The notes beneath the pieces are model-generated. The model was not told the origin of the DNA. It did not search any database and was given only the letters and a program-made list of their open reading frames with translations. Below, one piece after another: positions 11,242 to 21,254 of a stretch of DNA of 64,000 nucleotides. Position 1 is the stretch's first letter, and every line of letters begins with the position of its first letter. The DNA is from an uncultured Phycisphaerae bacterium (GTDB lineage: Bacteria > Planctomycetota > Phycisphaerae > UBA1845 > Fen-1342), in NCBI GenBank assembly GCA_937928595.1, contig CALGJV010000006.1, positions 1-64,000 on the forward strand, given 5' to 3'. The position numbers were made by a program, and so were the translations under genes.

Positions 11242-12717
11242 CTACTCGTCTGCGTGGAAGTCGATCGCGTAGTTCGTCGGTTCCTTCGTGATCACGATGT
11301 CGTGCGGGTGCGACTCCGCCATTCCCGCGCTGGTCACGCGGACGAAGCGCGCGTCGCGCCGCAGCTCCTCGATGTTCCGGACGCCGCAGTAACCCATGCC
11401 CTGCCGCAGGCCGCCCACGAGCTGGAACACATACTCGCTCAGGCCGCCGCGGTACGGCACCCGTCCTTCGACGCCCTCCGGCACCATCTTCTGCGGAACG
11501 TCCACCTCTTGTCCATAGCGCTCGGCACTCCCGCGCGCCATCGCCGCCACGGAACCCATCCCGCGGTACTCCTTGTACCGCCGCCCCTTCCACAGCACCA
11601 GCTGCCCGGGCGACTCATCCATCCCCGCGAACAGCGAACCCAGCATGACGCTGTGGGCCCCCGCCGCCAGCGCCTTCACGATGTCCCCGCTGTAGCGGAT
11701 GCCGCCGTCGGCGATCAGCGGCACGTCCGCCGCCCCTACGCAGCTCAGGATCGCCGTGATCTGCGGAATCCCGGCGCCGGCCACGACCCGAGTCGTGCAG
11801 ATCGCCCCGGGCCCGATCCCGACCTTGACCGCATCGGCCCCCGCGTCGGCCAAATCCCGCACCCCATCGCCCGTCGCGACGTTCCCGGCGATGATGTCGA
11901 TCCCGGTCTGCTTGCGGAGCGTGCGCACCGTCTCGATCACTGCATCGCTATGGCCGTGGGCCGTGTCGACCACGAGCACGTCCACGTCGGCGGCGATGAG
12001 CTGGGCCGCCCGCTCGTAGTCATGCACGCCGATCGCCGCGCCCACCCGCAGCCGCCCCCGGTCGTCCGAGCACCGCTGCGGAAACTCCTTCGACCGCTCG
12101 ATGTCGCGCATCGTGATCAGGCCGGCCAGCTTGCCCCGCTCGTCAACCAGTAGCAGCTTCTCGACCTTGGCCTGCTTCAGCAGCGCCTCAGCGGCGTCGA
12201 GCGTCGTGTGCGGCGGCGCCTTGACGAGGTTGTTCTTCGTCATCACGTCCGCGATGCGCTTCTCGAACGACTCGAGGAACTTCAGGTCGCGCCGCGTCAG
12301 GATGCCCACGAGCGTCCCGTCGGCCTGCGTAATCGGAATCCCGCTCACGTTCTGGAGCCGCATGACCTCCCGGGCCCGCGCGACCGAGTCCTCCGGACGC
12401 AGCGTCACGGGGTCGAGAATCACGCCGCTTTCCGACCGCTTGACCTTCCGCACCTCGCGCGTCTGCTCCTCGATGCTGAGGTTGCGGTGGATGATGCCGA
12501 TGCCGCCCTCCTGCGCCAGCGCGATCGCCAGCGTGCTTTCGGTCACCGTGTCCATCGGAGCGCTGACCAGCGGGATCTTCAGCCGGATGCGGCGGGTGAG
12601 CTGCGTGCTGACGTCCAGCTCGCGCGGATGCACCGACGCGCGGCGTGGTACCAGCAGCACATCGTCGAACGTGAGTGCTTCCCCGACGATCTTGGCGGCG
12701 TGCGTTCGGTCGTCCAT
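11242..12717 (-). CDS. guaB: Inosine-5'-monophosphate dehydrogenase
   Basis: 491 residues from the ATG at 12717, the normal length. It oxidises IMP to XMP with NAD+, the committed step of GMP synthesis. The N-terminal [11 protein letters not shown], a CBS domain pair (about residues 95-210), the active-site loop [11 protein letters not shown] with catalytic Cys307, and the flap region with the typical RGMGSVAAM are all present. In-frame sequence further upstream is non-coding in character and belongs to the neighbouring protease region. First gene of a probable four-gene run. Confidence 0.97.
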   Translation of the reverse strand: MDDRTHAAKIVGEALTFDDVLLVPRRASVHPRELDVSTQLTRRIRLKIPLVSAPMDTVTESTLAIALAQEGGIGIIHRNLSIEEQTREVRKVKRSESGVILDPVTLRPEDSVARAREVMRLQNVSGIPITQADGTLVGILTRRDLKFLESFEKRIADVMTKNNLVKAPPHTTLDAAEALLKQAKVEKLLLVDERGKLAGLITMRDIERSKEFPQRCSDDRGRLRVGAAIGVHDYERAAQLIAADVDVLVVDTAHGHSDAVIETVRTLRKQTGIDIIAGNVATGDGVRDLADAGADAVKVGIGPGAICTTRVVAGAGIPQITAILSCVGAADVPLIADGGIRYSGDIVKALAAGAHSVMLGSLFAGMDESPGQLVLWKGRRYKEYRGMGSVAAMARGSAERYGQEVDVPQKMVPEGVEGRVPYRGGLSEYVFQLVGGLRQGMGYCGVRNIEELRRDARFVRVTSAGMAESHPHDIVITKEPTNYAIDFHADE

Positions 12718-12782
12718 AGGCCGAGAGAGTACGAATCCACCGGGGCTCGTCAAGTCCCCGCCGACCGAGCGGCTTGTTGCCC

Positions 12783-13625
12783 CTACCGCGCCCCCACCGC
12801 CTCCGGCACCAGCAGCGCCACAGTGATCGTCCGCGCGTTGAACAGCATGTGGATCAGCACGCACGGCCACAGCGCGCCCCACCGGACCCGGACGTATCCG
12901 AGCACAATGCCCATCACCGCCAGCGGCGCCACGTCCTGCGGCTGGGCGACATGGATCAGCCCGAATGCCACGCCCGCCAACACGATCGCGGTGCCCGCAC
13001 TCCGCACGTGCCGCCGCAGCACCCCGAGCAACACCCCGCGAAAAAGCAGCTCCTCCAGCAGCGGTGCGACCACCACCGCCCCCACCGCGATCTGCCACCG
13101 CCCCGCCGCACCCCACGCGCTGGTGTGCAGCGCCTGCAGCATCGCGTGCAGCGGCGCCGCCTGCCCGGGGCGCAGCTGCTCATACAGCAGCCGGCCCCCC
13201 TCGTAGAGGACCGTCAACATCGGGAGCAGCGCCAGCACGCCCAGCACCGCCACCGTGACGCCCGTCCGCAGCGCCGGCCCGGACTCGCCCGCGAATGGCC
13301 GCCGCGCGAGCAGCACGCCCAGGGCCCCCGCGGCCAGAAGATTCCCCGCCTGAAGCCCCGCCTGCGCGGCGTGCCACGCCGCCGAGCCCGGCTGCTGCCA
13401 ATCCGACGCGGACCCGACGGCCGCCAGAACCCCCACATTCTGGAGCAGCACGCACAGCACCAGGCCGGCCAGCAGCTCGGCCCAGCCCGGCCCACCCGGC
13501 CGCATCGGCAACTCACGCAACAGCCGCCGCCAACGCCCGCCACGGCCCAGCCGCACCGCCGTGCCCAGCACGACCAGCACGCCGGCGGACGTGATCGCGA
13601 TGTCGGCCGCCTGTACGACGTCCAT
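12783..13625 (-). CDS. CPBP family intramembrane metalloprotease
   Basis: 280 residues from the ATG at 13625. About seven hydrophobic segments. The family motif EELLFRG carries the Glu-Glu pair and Arg (the EExxxR motif), followed by the His-containing segments FGLIHVAQ and LIHMLFN, which together form the metal site of Rce1/CAAX-protease-like enzymes. Function in bacteria ranges from bacteriocin immunity to membrane-protein processing; none can be assigned here. It is divergent from trpC, separated by 66 bp. Confidence 0.88.
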   Translation of the reverse strand: MDVVQAADIAITSAGVLVVLGTAVRLGRGGRWRRLLRELPMRPGGPGWAELLAGLVLCVLLQNVGVLAAVGSASDWQQPGSAAWHAAQAGLQAGNLLAAGALGVLLARRPFAGESGPALRTGVTVAVLGVLALLPMLTVLYEGGRLLYEQLRPGQAAPLHAMLQALHTSAWGAAGRWQIAVGAVVVAPLLEELLFRGVLLGVLRRHVRSAGTAIVLAGVAFGLIHVAQPQDVAPLAVMGIVLGYVRVRWGALWPCVLIHMLFNARTITVALLVPEAVGAR

Positions 13626-13691
13626 GCCGGCGACTAGTGTAAGCGGCAGCGGCCGGATCCGCCCCGGGGCGACCGGCCGCGGAGGGCGACC

Positions 13692-14495
13692 GTGGCCAAC
13701 GTGCTCGATGCGATTCTCGCCAACAAACGCCAGGAAGTGGCGGCCGCGCGGCACGCGCGCCCCATCGAGGCGCTCCAGGCGCTGCCGGGCTATTTCCTGC
13801 CGACGCGCGGGTTCTACAGCGCCGTCGCGTCACCGCGCAATCACGGGCCGAACCTGATCGCGGAAATCAAACGGGCGAGCCCCTCCGCGGGCGTCATCTG
13901 CCCCGCGTTCGACCCCGTGGCCATCGCGAAGACGTACGCGGCCGCGGGTGCCCACGCCCTGAGCGTCCTCACCGACGCGACCTACTTCGGCGGGCGGCTG
14001 GAGTTCATCGAGCAGATCAAGGCCGAGGTGGACCTGCCGGTCCTGCGGAAGGACTTCCTGATTGACCCATACCAGGTGCATGAGTCGCGCGCGTTCGGCG
14101 CGGACGCCGTGCTGCTGATCGCCGATGCGCTGCCGACCCCGACGCTCCGCGAACTGCTGCAACTGGCCCGCGGGCTTGACCTGGCGGTTCTCGTGGAGGC
14201 CCACGCCCGGGAGCGCCTCCTCGATGTCCTCCAGATCCTCCCCGAAGCCCGCCCCGTGGGCGTCCTGGTGGGCATCAACAACCGCGACCTCCAGGCCCAG
14301 CGCGTGGACCTCGCCACCACGGAAACCCTCGGGCCGCTCGTGCCCAAGCGTTTCCCGCTGGTCGCCGAGAGCGGCATTCGCACGCGCGCCGACGTCCGCC
14401 GCATGCACGCCGCCGGCGCCCGCGCGCTGCTCATCGGCGAGACGCTCCTGCGGTCGGGCGACCCGGTCGGGGCGGTGCGGGAGTTGTTCGGCTGA
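13692..14495 (+). CDS. trpC: Indole-3-glycerol phosphate synthase
   Basis: 267 residues. Closes the indole ring in tryptophan synthesis. The start is a GTG at 13692 with GGAGGG 5 nt upstream. Signatures in order: LIAEIKRASPS with the catalytic Lys, LRKDFLIDPYQV, VLVEAH, GINNRDL and LVAESGI near the phosphate site. Length is normal for the single-domain enzyme. No other trp genes are adjacent, so the pathway is dispersed. Confidence 0.96.
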   Translation: MANVLDAILANKRQEVAAARHARPIEALQALPGYFLPTRGFYSAVASPRNHGPNLIAEIKRASPSAGVICPAFDPVAIAKTYAAAGAHALSVLTDATYFGGRLEFIEQIKAEVDLPVLRKDFLIDPYQVHESRAFGADAVLLIADALPTPTLRELLQLARGLDLAVLVEAHARERLLDVLQILPEARPVGVLVGINNRDLQAQRVDLATTETLGPLVPKRFPLVAESGIRTRADVRRMHAAGARALLIGETLLRSGDPVGAVRELFG

Positions 14496-14551
14496 CCGCA
14501 ACGCTCGGCGCGGCGCGCGTGCGGGCGGCCGGCGCCCCCGCGCAAATCAGC

Positions 14552-14585
14552 ACGGGGCCGGACGGCGCAGGCCGCCCGACCCCGT
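14552..14585. terminator. Possible bidirectional hairpin between trpC and flagellin
   Basis: Between two converging genes lies a GC-rich hairpin: outer arms ACGGGG (14552-14557) and CCCCGT (14580-14585), continuing inward for seven further pairs with two mismatches. There is no clear T tract on either strand, so this is only a plausible terminator. Confidence 0.35.
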
Positions 14586-14677
14586 CCCCACGAGACGGAG
14601 GTCGCCTCAGTGCCGGGCCGGGCCCGGTACGCCCGCCGAGGCGGGCCGTCCGGACCCGGTCCCCCGGATCCGATCCG

Positions 14678-16093
14678 CTACCGCAGGAGCTGCAACACCT
14701 GGCCGGTCTGCTGGTTCGACACGCCCAGCAGCGACAAAGCCGTCTGCATGAGCACGTTCACGCGGTTCAGCTCCGCCGTCTCGGCCGCGTAGTCCACGTC
14801 GTTGATCACGCTGCGGACCTTCTCGAGCCCCTCCTTCGTGTCCTGGAGCGACTTGAGCGAGGTCTGCACCTGGAACTTCTGGAAGCCACCGATCCGGCCG
14901 CGGAGTGTCGCGACCTGCTGGCTCGCCGTGCGGGCGATGTCCGCCGCCTTGCTCGGGTCGTTGACCAGCGAGTTCGCGCCGCCGCTCTTGATCGTCGACA
15001 GGTAGCCGTTCACGGCGTCGCCGAGCTGGTACGTGTACATGCCGTCGAAGCCGAGTGTCGCCCGCGTGTCGGACCGCGAACCGAGGTTGAACGTGGCGCC
15101 GCTTGGACCGCCCGCGCTCTCGCCCCGGACGATGATGTTCACCGACGAGCCGGCCGCGAGCGTGCCGATGTTGAACGAGAGGCTGGTGCCGTTGCCGGTG
15201 TAGGTCACGTGATCGCCGTCCACGCCCGTCACCTGCCCGTTGACCGTCACGACCGCGTCCACGCCCGTGTCGCTCCTGTTCAGCACGCGGGCGCTGTCGC
15301 CGTCAAGCAGCTTGGTGCGCACGAACGCGCGCTCGCCCCGCGACGTGCTGAAGATCCGCAGTGACCCGCTCGCGCCGCCGGCGTCGGCCGACAGGCCGGT
15401 CTGGGCCCGCGACGCATTGATCTTGGCCGCGATCGCCGAGACCGCGTCCGCGCTGCCGATCTGGATCACCGCCGTGCCCAGCTTGCCCTGGATCGACAGC
15501 GTCGAATCCCGCGCCAGGCCGCCCGCCAGCACGACGCCGCTCACGCCGGCCGCGGAGGCCGCCGTCGTCAGCCTCACGTTCAGCGTCGTGTCGCTCTGCC
15601 CAGGACGCCGAGTGTACACGCGCACGTCCGTCACGGCGCCGGGCGTCGCGACGTCGGCGTTGATCGCCAGCGAGCCGTCCAGCAGCTTCGTGCCGTTGAA
15701 CTGCGTCGACCCGATGATGCGGTCGATCGACGCCAGAGCGTCGTCGATCTGGGCCTGGTTCGCGGCCACTTCGTCCGCCGTCAGACCCGCGTCGTTCGCA
15801 CTCTCGAACGCGAGCCGCTGCACTTCACCGAGGAGCTTGCTCACTTCGGTGAGCGCGCCGTCGGCCACGCCCAGAATGCTGTCCGTGCGCTGGTTGTTCG
15901 AGATACCGGCGTTCACCGCGCGCAACTCGGAGTCGAGGCTTGTTAACGCCAGCATGCCGGCCGGATCATCCGCCCCGCGGTTGATCTTCGAGCCGGTCGA
16001 CATCCGGTTGAACACGTTCTCCTGCGCCATGGTTGTCCGCGACAGGATGTTCAGAAGGTGCAGTGTCCCGAGGTTGTTGACTGTCATCGCCAT
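14678..16093 (-). CDS. fliC: Flagellin
   Basis: 471 residues from the ATG at 16093, which has AAGGAG 8 nt upstream. Filament subunit of the flagellum, exported by the flagellar type III apparatus. The N-terminal coil (LHLLNILSRTTMAQENVF, MSTGSKIN, ADDPAGMLA) and C-terminal coil (LEKVRSVINDVDYAAETAEL, ending QTGQVLQLLR) are conserved; between them lies a variable surface domain with Thr/Gly/Ala-rich beta structure (about residues 145-390). No chaperone, hook or motor genes are nearby. A FliA-type sigma gene lies 5 kb away on the same strand, but I found no convincing sigma-28 promoter in front of this gene. Confidence 0.95.
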   Translation of the reverse strand: MAMTVNNLGTLHLLNILSRTTMAQENVFNRMSTGSKINRGADDPAGMLALTSLDSELRAVNAGISNNQRTDSILGVADGALTEVSKLLGEVQRLAFESANDAGLTADEVAANQAQIDDALASIDRIIGSTQFNGTKLLDGSLAINADVATPGAVTDVRVYTRRPGQSDTTLNVRLTTAASAAGVSGVVLAGGLARDSTLSIQGKLGTAVIQIGSADAVSAIAAKINASRAQTGLSADAGGASGSLRIFSTSRGERAFVRTKLLDGDSARVLNRSDTGVDAVVTVNGQVTGVDGDHVTYTGNGTSLSFNIGTLAAGSSVNIIVRGESAGGPSGATFNLGSRSDTRATLGFDGMYTYQLGDAVNGYLSTIKSGGANSLVNDPSKAADIARTASQQVATLRGRIGGFQKFQVQTSLKSLQDTKEGLEKVRSVINDVDYAAETAELNRVNVLMQTALSLLGVSNQQTGQVLQLLR

Positions 16094-16094
16094 G

Positions 16095-16478
16095 CCGTGT
16101 TCTCCTTGCAGCCGTGCGAATGGAACCGAGGGAAGCGTTCCAAACGCGCGCGCCGCGAGGCAAGCACGGCTGGCAGAAAAATCGCGAGGTCCAAATGCGC
16201 GGCCCCCCGCGGCTTGATACGGCTGCCGCCCGGTTCCGGCCCCCGCGCCGCGCCCGAGAATCGCGACCACGGCGGAACGCGGCGCCCAGGCCCGCACGAC
16301 CCGCCCGCCCGCCGCGTCGGACCCGCATCCACCCGGTCCCGGCCGCCGCGGCGGTTATGAGGCGTCCGCTACTCGGCCCGCCCCGTGCCACTCCCCCGGC
16401 GCGGCCACCGCGGCGGCGCGTGCCGCCTGCCCGCGGTCGCGTGGCCCGCGGCAACCGCCGCACGGGCGCCGGTGCGCT
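16095..16478. other. Non-coding stretch upstream of flagellin
   Basis: About 384 bp, extremely GC-rich except near 16170-16195, where the only A-rich tract lies. It must contain the flagellin promoter and leader and the 3' end of the small lipoprotein transcript. I see no match to TAAA-N15-GCCGATAA or to a sigma-54 GG-N10-GC element, no T-tailed hairpin and no gene. Confidence 0.4.
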
Positions 16479-16694
16479 CTAGTCCCACCAGTCGAACCAG
16501 ACGTCGAACCCGTCGCCCCCGCAGCACGTTCCGGGGTACGTCCAAGTTTCCTCGTAGTAGTACCCGGTGTCGTAATAGCCGGGCCCGTAGTAGCCCGGCG
16601 CGTACCACGCCCCGGGATCACACGCGATGACCGTCTGAAGACACACGCCCGCCGCCAGCGCCGCGAGCCCCGTCCACTTCCGCCACCGATGCAT
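16479..16694 (-). CDS. Small Tyr/Gly-rich lipoprotein
   Basis: About 71 residues. The start at 16694 is preferred because AGGAG lies 7 nt upstream; the in-frame ATG at 16700 would have only 1 nt spacing. A short hydrophobic leader ends in VIAC, a usable lipobox (Cys near residue 24), followed by a short mature chain with repeated GYY/YY motifs and two adjacent Cys near the end. Proteins of this type are common in uncultured planctomycetes and have no known function. It is downstream of gpmI on the same strand with a gap of about 73 bp, so co-transcription is possible. Confidence 0.65.
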   Translation of the reverse strand: MHRWRKWTGLAALAAGVCLQTVIACDPGAWYAPGYYGPGYYDTGYYYEETWTYPGTCCGGDGFDVWFDWWD

Positions 16695-16767
16695 CTTCAT
16701 GCTCCTGCGCAGCCCGCGCTGCACCAGAGCTGACACGGCGGACCCCGCCAGGTTGGGCCGGCCCCGC

Positions 16768-18384
16768 CTAAAGCAGCAGCGACCGGCCGGTCATCTCCGT
16801 CGGCACATCCAGCCCCATGAGCGTGAGCGCCGTCGGCAGGATGTCCGCCAGCCGTCCCCCGTCGCGCAGCTTCGCCCCCTTGAACGGTGCGCCGAACAAG
16901 TACAACGGAACCGGGTACGTCGTGTGGGCCGTGTGCGGACCACCTGTCTCCGGGTCCACCATCTGCTCGAAGTTCCCGTGGTCGGCCGTGATCAGGCCGC
17001 AACCCCCGGCCTTCAGCACCGCGTCGTACACCTTCCCGACGCACTCGTCGACCGCCCGGCAGGCCTTCACGGCGGCCTCCAGCGAGCCCGAGTGCCCCAC
17101 CATGTCCGGGTTGGCGTAGTTCAGCACGATGAAATCATCCACACCGCTCGCGATGCGCTTCAGCATCAGCTCGGTCACGGGGTACGCCGACATCTCCGGC
17201 TGGAGGTCGTACGTCGCCACCTTCGGCGACGGCACGAGCTGCCGCTCCTCGCCCGGGAACGGCTCTTCGCGGTAATCGTTGAAGAAAAACGTCACGTGCG
17301 CGTACTTCTCGGTCTCCGCACAGCGGAACTGACGCAGGCCCAGCGCTCCCAGGTACTCGCCGGCGATGTTCCGCATCTTCGGCGGCTTCGGAAACGCCAC
17401 CTTCACCGGCAAGCCCTTCTCGTACTCCGTCAGCGTCACATAGAAGAGGTCCAGCTTCTCCCCCCGGTCGAAGCCCATCAGGACCTCCTGTCCGCTCTTG
17501 TCCTTTTCCCGGTACGGAAACGTCGGGTACATGAACGCCTTCGTCAGCTCCCGCGGGCGGTCGCCCCGGAAGTTGAAGAAGATCACCGCGTCCCCGCTGC
17601 GCACCGTCGCGACCGGGTTGCGGCCGTCCTCGCTGACGACCGTCGGCGTGACGAACTCGTCCCCCTGCATGTTCGGCTCGAGCGGATGGTCGTAGTAGCG
17701 CTGGATCGCCGCCGCCGCGCTCGGCGCCGCGTCGGCCTCGCCGTGTACCAGCATCCGATACGCCTTCGCGACGCGGTCCCAGCGGTTGTCGCGGTCCATC
17801 GCCCAGTACCGCCCGCAGACGCTGGCGATCCGTCCGACGCCGATCTGCCGCAGGCGGGCCTCGATCGCCTGGACGTAGCCCAGGCCGCTGGTCGGCGGCG
17901 AGTCGCGCCCGTCCATGAAGCAATGCACGAACACGCGCCGCAGGCCGCGCCGGGCGGCCAGCTCGACGCAGGCGTACAGGTGCTCGAGCAGCGCATGCAC
18001 GCCGATGTCGCTGGCCAGTCCGAACAGGTGCAGGCTGCTGTTGCGCGCCAGGCAGTTCTGCACCGCGGCGACCAGCTCCGCGTTCTGGAAGAACGTCCCG
18101 TCGCGAATCGACTTGGTAATTCGGACCGATTCCTGGTCCACGATCCGCCCGGCCCCGATGTTCTGATGCCCGACCTCGCTGTTGCCCATCGTGCCTTCGG
18201 GCAGCCCGACGTCGAACCCGCTCGTCGCGACCAGCGTCATCGGCCACGTTGACCGGAGCATCGCGTCAACCGGCGGCTGGGCCACCTTCACCGCGTTGGC
18301 GTGATCCCAGCGCGGATCCGGGTTCTCTCCCCATCCGTCGCGGACGATGATGATGCACGGTCGGAGCTTCGGTTTCGTCGTCAT
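16768..18384 (-). CDS. gpmI: 2,3-bisphosphoglycerate-independent phosphoglycerate mutase
   Basis: 538 residues from the ATG at 18384. Interconverts 3- and 2-phosphoglycerate in the lower part of glycolysis. Alkaline-phosphatase-like metal centres are visible: Asp16 in RDGWG, the phosphoserine site GNSEVGH with Ser69, MDGRDSPP, ADHGNFEQM and PHTAHTTYPVP. Length is slightly above the usual 510-515 because of a few loop insertions. The upstream in-frame extension is spurious. The other lower-glycolysis genes gap and pgk are 42 kb away in this window. Confidence 0.96.
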   Translation of the reverse strand: MTTKPKLRPCIIIVRDGWGENPDPRWDHANAVKVAQPPVDAMLRSTWPMTLVATSGFDVGLPEGTMGNSEVGHQNIGAGRIVDQESVRITKSIRDGTFFQNAELVAAVQNCLARNSSLHLFGLASDIGVHALLEHLYACVELAARRGLRRVFVHCFMDGRDSPPTSGLGYVQAIEARLRQIGVGRIASVCGRYWAMDRDNRWDRVAKAYRMLVHGEADAAPSAAAAIQRYYDHPLEPNMQGDEFVTPTVVSEDGRNPVATVRSGDAVIFFNFRGDRPRELTKAFMYPTFPYREKDKSGQEVLMGFDRGEKLDLFYVTLTEYEKGLPVKVAFPKPPKMRNIAGEYLGALGLRQFRCAETEKYAHVTFFFNDYREEPFPGEERQLVPSPKVATYDLQPEMSAYPVTELMLKRIASGVDDFIVLNYANPDMVGHSGSLEAAVKACRAVDECVGKVYDAVLKAGGCGLITADHGNFEQMVDPETGGPHTAHTTYPVPLYLFGAPFKGAKLRDGGRLADILPTALTLMGLDVPTEMTGRSLLL

Positions 18385-18544
18385 CCTGCTCTGTCTCCCG
18401 GGCGCGCCGGCTGAAAAACCGCGGGCCGGCCCGCAGACAACCAGCGCCTGCGCCGTCATAATAGCCGCCCGGCGGCTTTGGGACGAACGCGGTCGGCCGG
18501 TCGGCACGTCTGGTACGCTCCGGCCCGTGACATGGGAGCATGGG

Positions 18545-19363
18545 GTGGCAGGCACGAGACTCGAAAGCGGACCCGCCCGGACGGATGCGCTGTGGCACCT
18601 CGCCCGCGCGCTGCTGTTCATCGGCTTCGGCCTTTACTGTGTATACGACGGCGCAGTCGGATATCCCGGCCGCAACCAGGCGGAAGCGCTCAAGCGGCTC
18701 CAGGACCCGAACACCTTCAACGGACAGGTCCGCTGGGATCAACTGGGTGACGTGCCCGACCTGGCCGACTGGGAGCGGGTCGTCAAGACCGCCCCGAAGA
18801 CCCGGGCCGAGGTGGAGCAGCGCCTCGGCATGAAGCCCACCATCACCATCGCCGGCGACGACTACTTCGTCAGCCGCACGGGGTATGTCCGTGTCAGCGG
18901 CAAGTCCGACCGCCTCACCGTTTCCAGTAAGGATTGGGTGAGCTGGTACAAGACCCGCAGCGAGATTCGCACGCAGTTCATCATGGCCGTGATTTGCGCC
19001 GTCCCCGGCCTGTTCTTCGTGCTGCGCCTCATCAAGGCCCTCACGCTCCGCGTTGTGATTGACGACGAGGGCATGACCTACGCCGGCCGCCGCATCGCCT
19101 TCGCCGACATGACCAGCCTGCGCGACTACAACAAGAAGGGCTGGATCGACCTGTACTACCGGGCCGGCGGCAAGGAAACCCGCCTGCGGCTCGACAACGA
19201 GAAGGTGGCCCGCTTCGACGAAATCGTCGAGGCCATCTGCCGGGCGAAGGGCTTCCGCAACGAGGTCAAGGTCTTCCGCGAGGACAAGGCCCGCCGCGCG
19301 GCCGACGCCGCCGCCGCCCGCGCCGCGGAGGACGTCGCCGACCGCGACGAACCGCAGACGTAG
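18545..19363 (+). CDS. Two-pass membrane protein with PH-like C-terminal domain, function unknown
   Basis: 272 residues from a GTG at 18545, chosen because GGGAG lies 6 nt upstream; the longer open frame overlaps gpmI and is unlikely. Two hydrophobic segments (about residues 19-41 and 140-163) flank a soluble region of some 100 residues. The C-terminal segment IDDEGMTYAGRRIAFADMTS and the following strands resemble the small PH-like domains common in planctomycete membrane proteins (inference from pattern only). It ends in a highly charged Ala/Arg/Glu helix. Divergent from gpmI. Confidence 0.7.
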   Translation: MAGTRLESGPARTDALWHLARALLFIGFGLYCVYDGAVGYPGRNQAEALKRLQDPNTFNGQVRWDQLGDVPDLADWERVVKTAPKTRAEVEQRLGMKPTITIAGDDYFVSRTGYVRVSGKSDRLTVSSKDWVSWYKTRSEIRTQFIMAVICAVPGLFFVLRLIKALTLRVVIDDEGMTYAGRRIAFADMTSLRDYNKKGWIDLYYRAGGKETRLRLDNEKVARFDEIVEAICRAKGFRNEVKVFREDKARRAADAAAARAAEDVADRDEPQT

Positions 19364-19449
19364 GCCCGCCGGCCGCGTTGCGCCGGGCACCTCGCGCCGG
19401 CGGCCCGCCCCGGTCTTGTGGCGGCCTGCCGAGCGCTACAATACGCGAC

Positions 19450-20037
19450 ATGACAGCCGTGGCCCCTCGCACCGGAACCCGCATCCGCGGGCCGCGCGTC
19501 CTCGCGACGTTCGCGGCGCTCGGCGTCCTCACCTTCGCGCTCGTCTGGTGGCAGACGACGCGCGACCCGAAACGCTTCGCGGTCGTGGACACCGGCCACC
19601 TCTACCGCTGTGGCAGCGTCTCGCCCGGGCAATTGGAACGGCTCCAGCGCGCCCACGGCATCGGCCGCGTCATCTCGTTGCTCGACCCCGACGCCCCCGA
19701 GAGCGTTCTCGAACGCGCCGCGGCCCAGCGCCTCGGCCTCATCTGGGAGAACGTCCCGCTCCGCGGCAACGGCGAGAGCACGCCCGAGGCCCGCGACCGG
19801 CTGCGCGCCCTGCTCACCGACGCCACCGCGCCGCCGACGCTCGTCCATTGTGCGGCCGGCGTCAACCGCACGGGCCTGGCCGTCGGCATGTACCGACTGC
19901 ACGTGCAGGGCTGGACGCTCGACCGCGTGATGGCCGAACTGCGGTCGACGGACTTCGCCGACCTGCCCAAACACGAGAATCTCCGCCAGGCGCTCGCGGA
20001 CGAAGCCGCACAGGCCGCCGCCCGATCGCCCCGCTAG
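19450..20037 (+). CDS. Membrane-anchored dual-specificity protein phosphatase
   Basis: 195 residues. An N-terminal transmembrane segment (about residues 17-35) is followed by a tyrosine-phosphatase-like domain. The P-loop VHCAAGVNRTG contains the HC-x5-R signature with Cys134 and Arg140. Substrates may be phosphotyrosine, phosphoserine or a phosphorylated lipid or nucleotide; the sequence does not decide. It lies 86 bp after the PH-like membrane protein gene on the same strand. Confidence 0.85.
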   Translation: MTAVAPRTGTRIRGPRVLATFAALGVLTFALVWWQTTRDPKRFAVVDTGHLYRCGSVSPGQLERLQRAHGIGRVISLLDPDAPESVLERAAAQRLGLIWENVPLRGNGESTPEARDRLRALLTDATAPPTLVHCAAGVNRTGLAVGMYRLHVQGWTLDRVMAELRSTDFADLPKHENLRQALADEAAQAAARSPR

Positions 20038-20203
20038 CAACCGGCGCTTCCCAGCCCAACGACCGCGCGAACCGCAGAACTTGCCCGGGACGTCGCGCTC
20101 GTGGCTCCCCCCGAGAAGCGTTTCCCGATTTCCACCGCGCGCCGCGTGCTTGCCCTGCCTCAACCCACCGGCCACACTGCTCGTGAACCCTGCCGGGACC
20201 ACC

Positions 20204-21109
20204 ATGGCGATTGAGGCACTGAACACACCCGCGGCCCCCGAACCGGCCGCTCCACTGCCGCCGCCCCCCGTGCCGACCGACCCCATCGTCCCGCTCGATG
20301 CCGACGGCCGCGTGGCCGCCGACCTCCCGTGCGACCGGTGCCGCTACAACCTCCGCACACTCCGCGCCGACGCCCTGTGCCCGGAGTGTGCCCACCCCAT
20401 CGCGTACTCGATCGCGCCGCTCACGCTTCAATACGCGACGCCGGAGTACCGCGCATGCCTGCGTATCGGGGTGAGACTGCTGCGCTTCGGGTTCATGACA
20501 GCGTCGCTCGGGGCGGCGATGGCCCCCGTCGTCGAGGCAGCGGACTCCTGGCTCTTTTCGGAGCCACGCACGGCGGCCGACGACTCTCTTGCTTGGTTGT
20601 TCGTCTTTTTTTCGCGGATTTTGACCGTTGGGGGCGTCTTCATCGGCCTCGTCTTCGCATTCTGCGGCGCATGGCTGTTCGGCGCGCCCTACCCCCGATC
20701 TTTCGTCGCCCACCGCGAGCCGCGTTCGCGCCGTCTGCTTCGAACTTGCAACGGGGGGGCTCCGTTCGCCCTGCTGCTCGCGCTTCATGGGGCGGACATA
20801 CACCTCGAAGCCTCCCTTTGCGCGAGCGTGATGTTGCTGCTTCTCTGCGCGGGTATCTTCGTGAGCTCGCTTCGCTACGTGAGCTCTTTCGCGACACGCG
20901 AGGGAAACGCCGTGTTGCAACGCGCTGTCAGAACCTTCGCGACGGCGTCCTGGCTGGTTCCGCTCGGCGTTGCTCTGCTCGGCACGGCCGACCGGTCGCT
21001 CATGGCCTTTTGTGCGCTCGCAGCGGGCATCCTGATTCTGATACACCTGGGGTGGCGCCTGCTCGGCCAGCTGCGCAGCGCCGTAAACCCGGTCGCCGGC
21101 AGGCAGTGA
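20204..21109 (+). CDS. Multi-pass membrane protein with N-terminal zinc ribbon
   Basis: 301 residues from the ATG at 20204. A Pro/Ala-rich start is followed by a zinc ribbon with Cys43, Cys46, Cys59 and Cys62 (CDRCRYNLRTL and CPECAHP), then six or so hydrophobic segments. The ribbon plus membrane-domain layout is a recurrent planctomycete arrangement whose role is unknown. The codon bias is weaker in the middle (20560-20900), where AT content is higher than in its neighbours. No motif suggests transport or catalysis. Confidence 0.7.
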   Translation: MAIEALNTPAAPEPAAPLPPPPVPTDPIVPLDADGRVAADLPCDRCRYNLRTLRADALCPECAHPIAYSIAPLTLQYATPEYRACLRIGVRLLRFGFMTASLGAAMAPVVEAADSWLFSEPRTAADDSLAWLFVFFSRILTVGGVFIGLVFAFCGAWLFGAPYPRSFVAHREPRSRRLLRTCNGGAPFALLLALHGADIHLEASLCASVMLLLLCAGIFVSSLRYVSSFATREGNAVLQRAVRTFATASWLVPLGVALLGTADRSLMAFCALAAGILILIHLGWRLLGQLRSAVNPVAGRQ

Positions 21110-21254
21110 GCACCCAACCGAGCGGCACGCGCCGCGCCTGAAGCCCCGCCGAACACGAAGCGGGCCGGCCACCGGTAGTCCCGCGCGCCGGCCCGACTAA
21201 GGTCCAACTCGCCCGCCGAATCTTGCCTGCCGAACGCGCGGGCCGCCCCACCGC

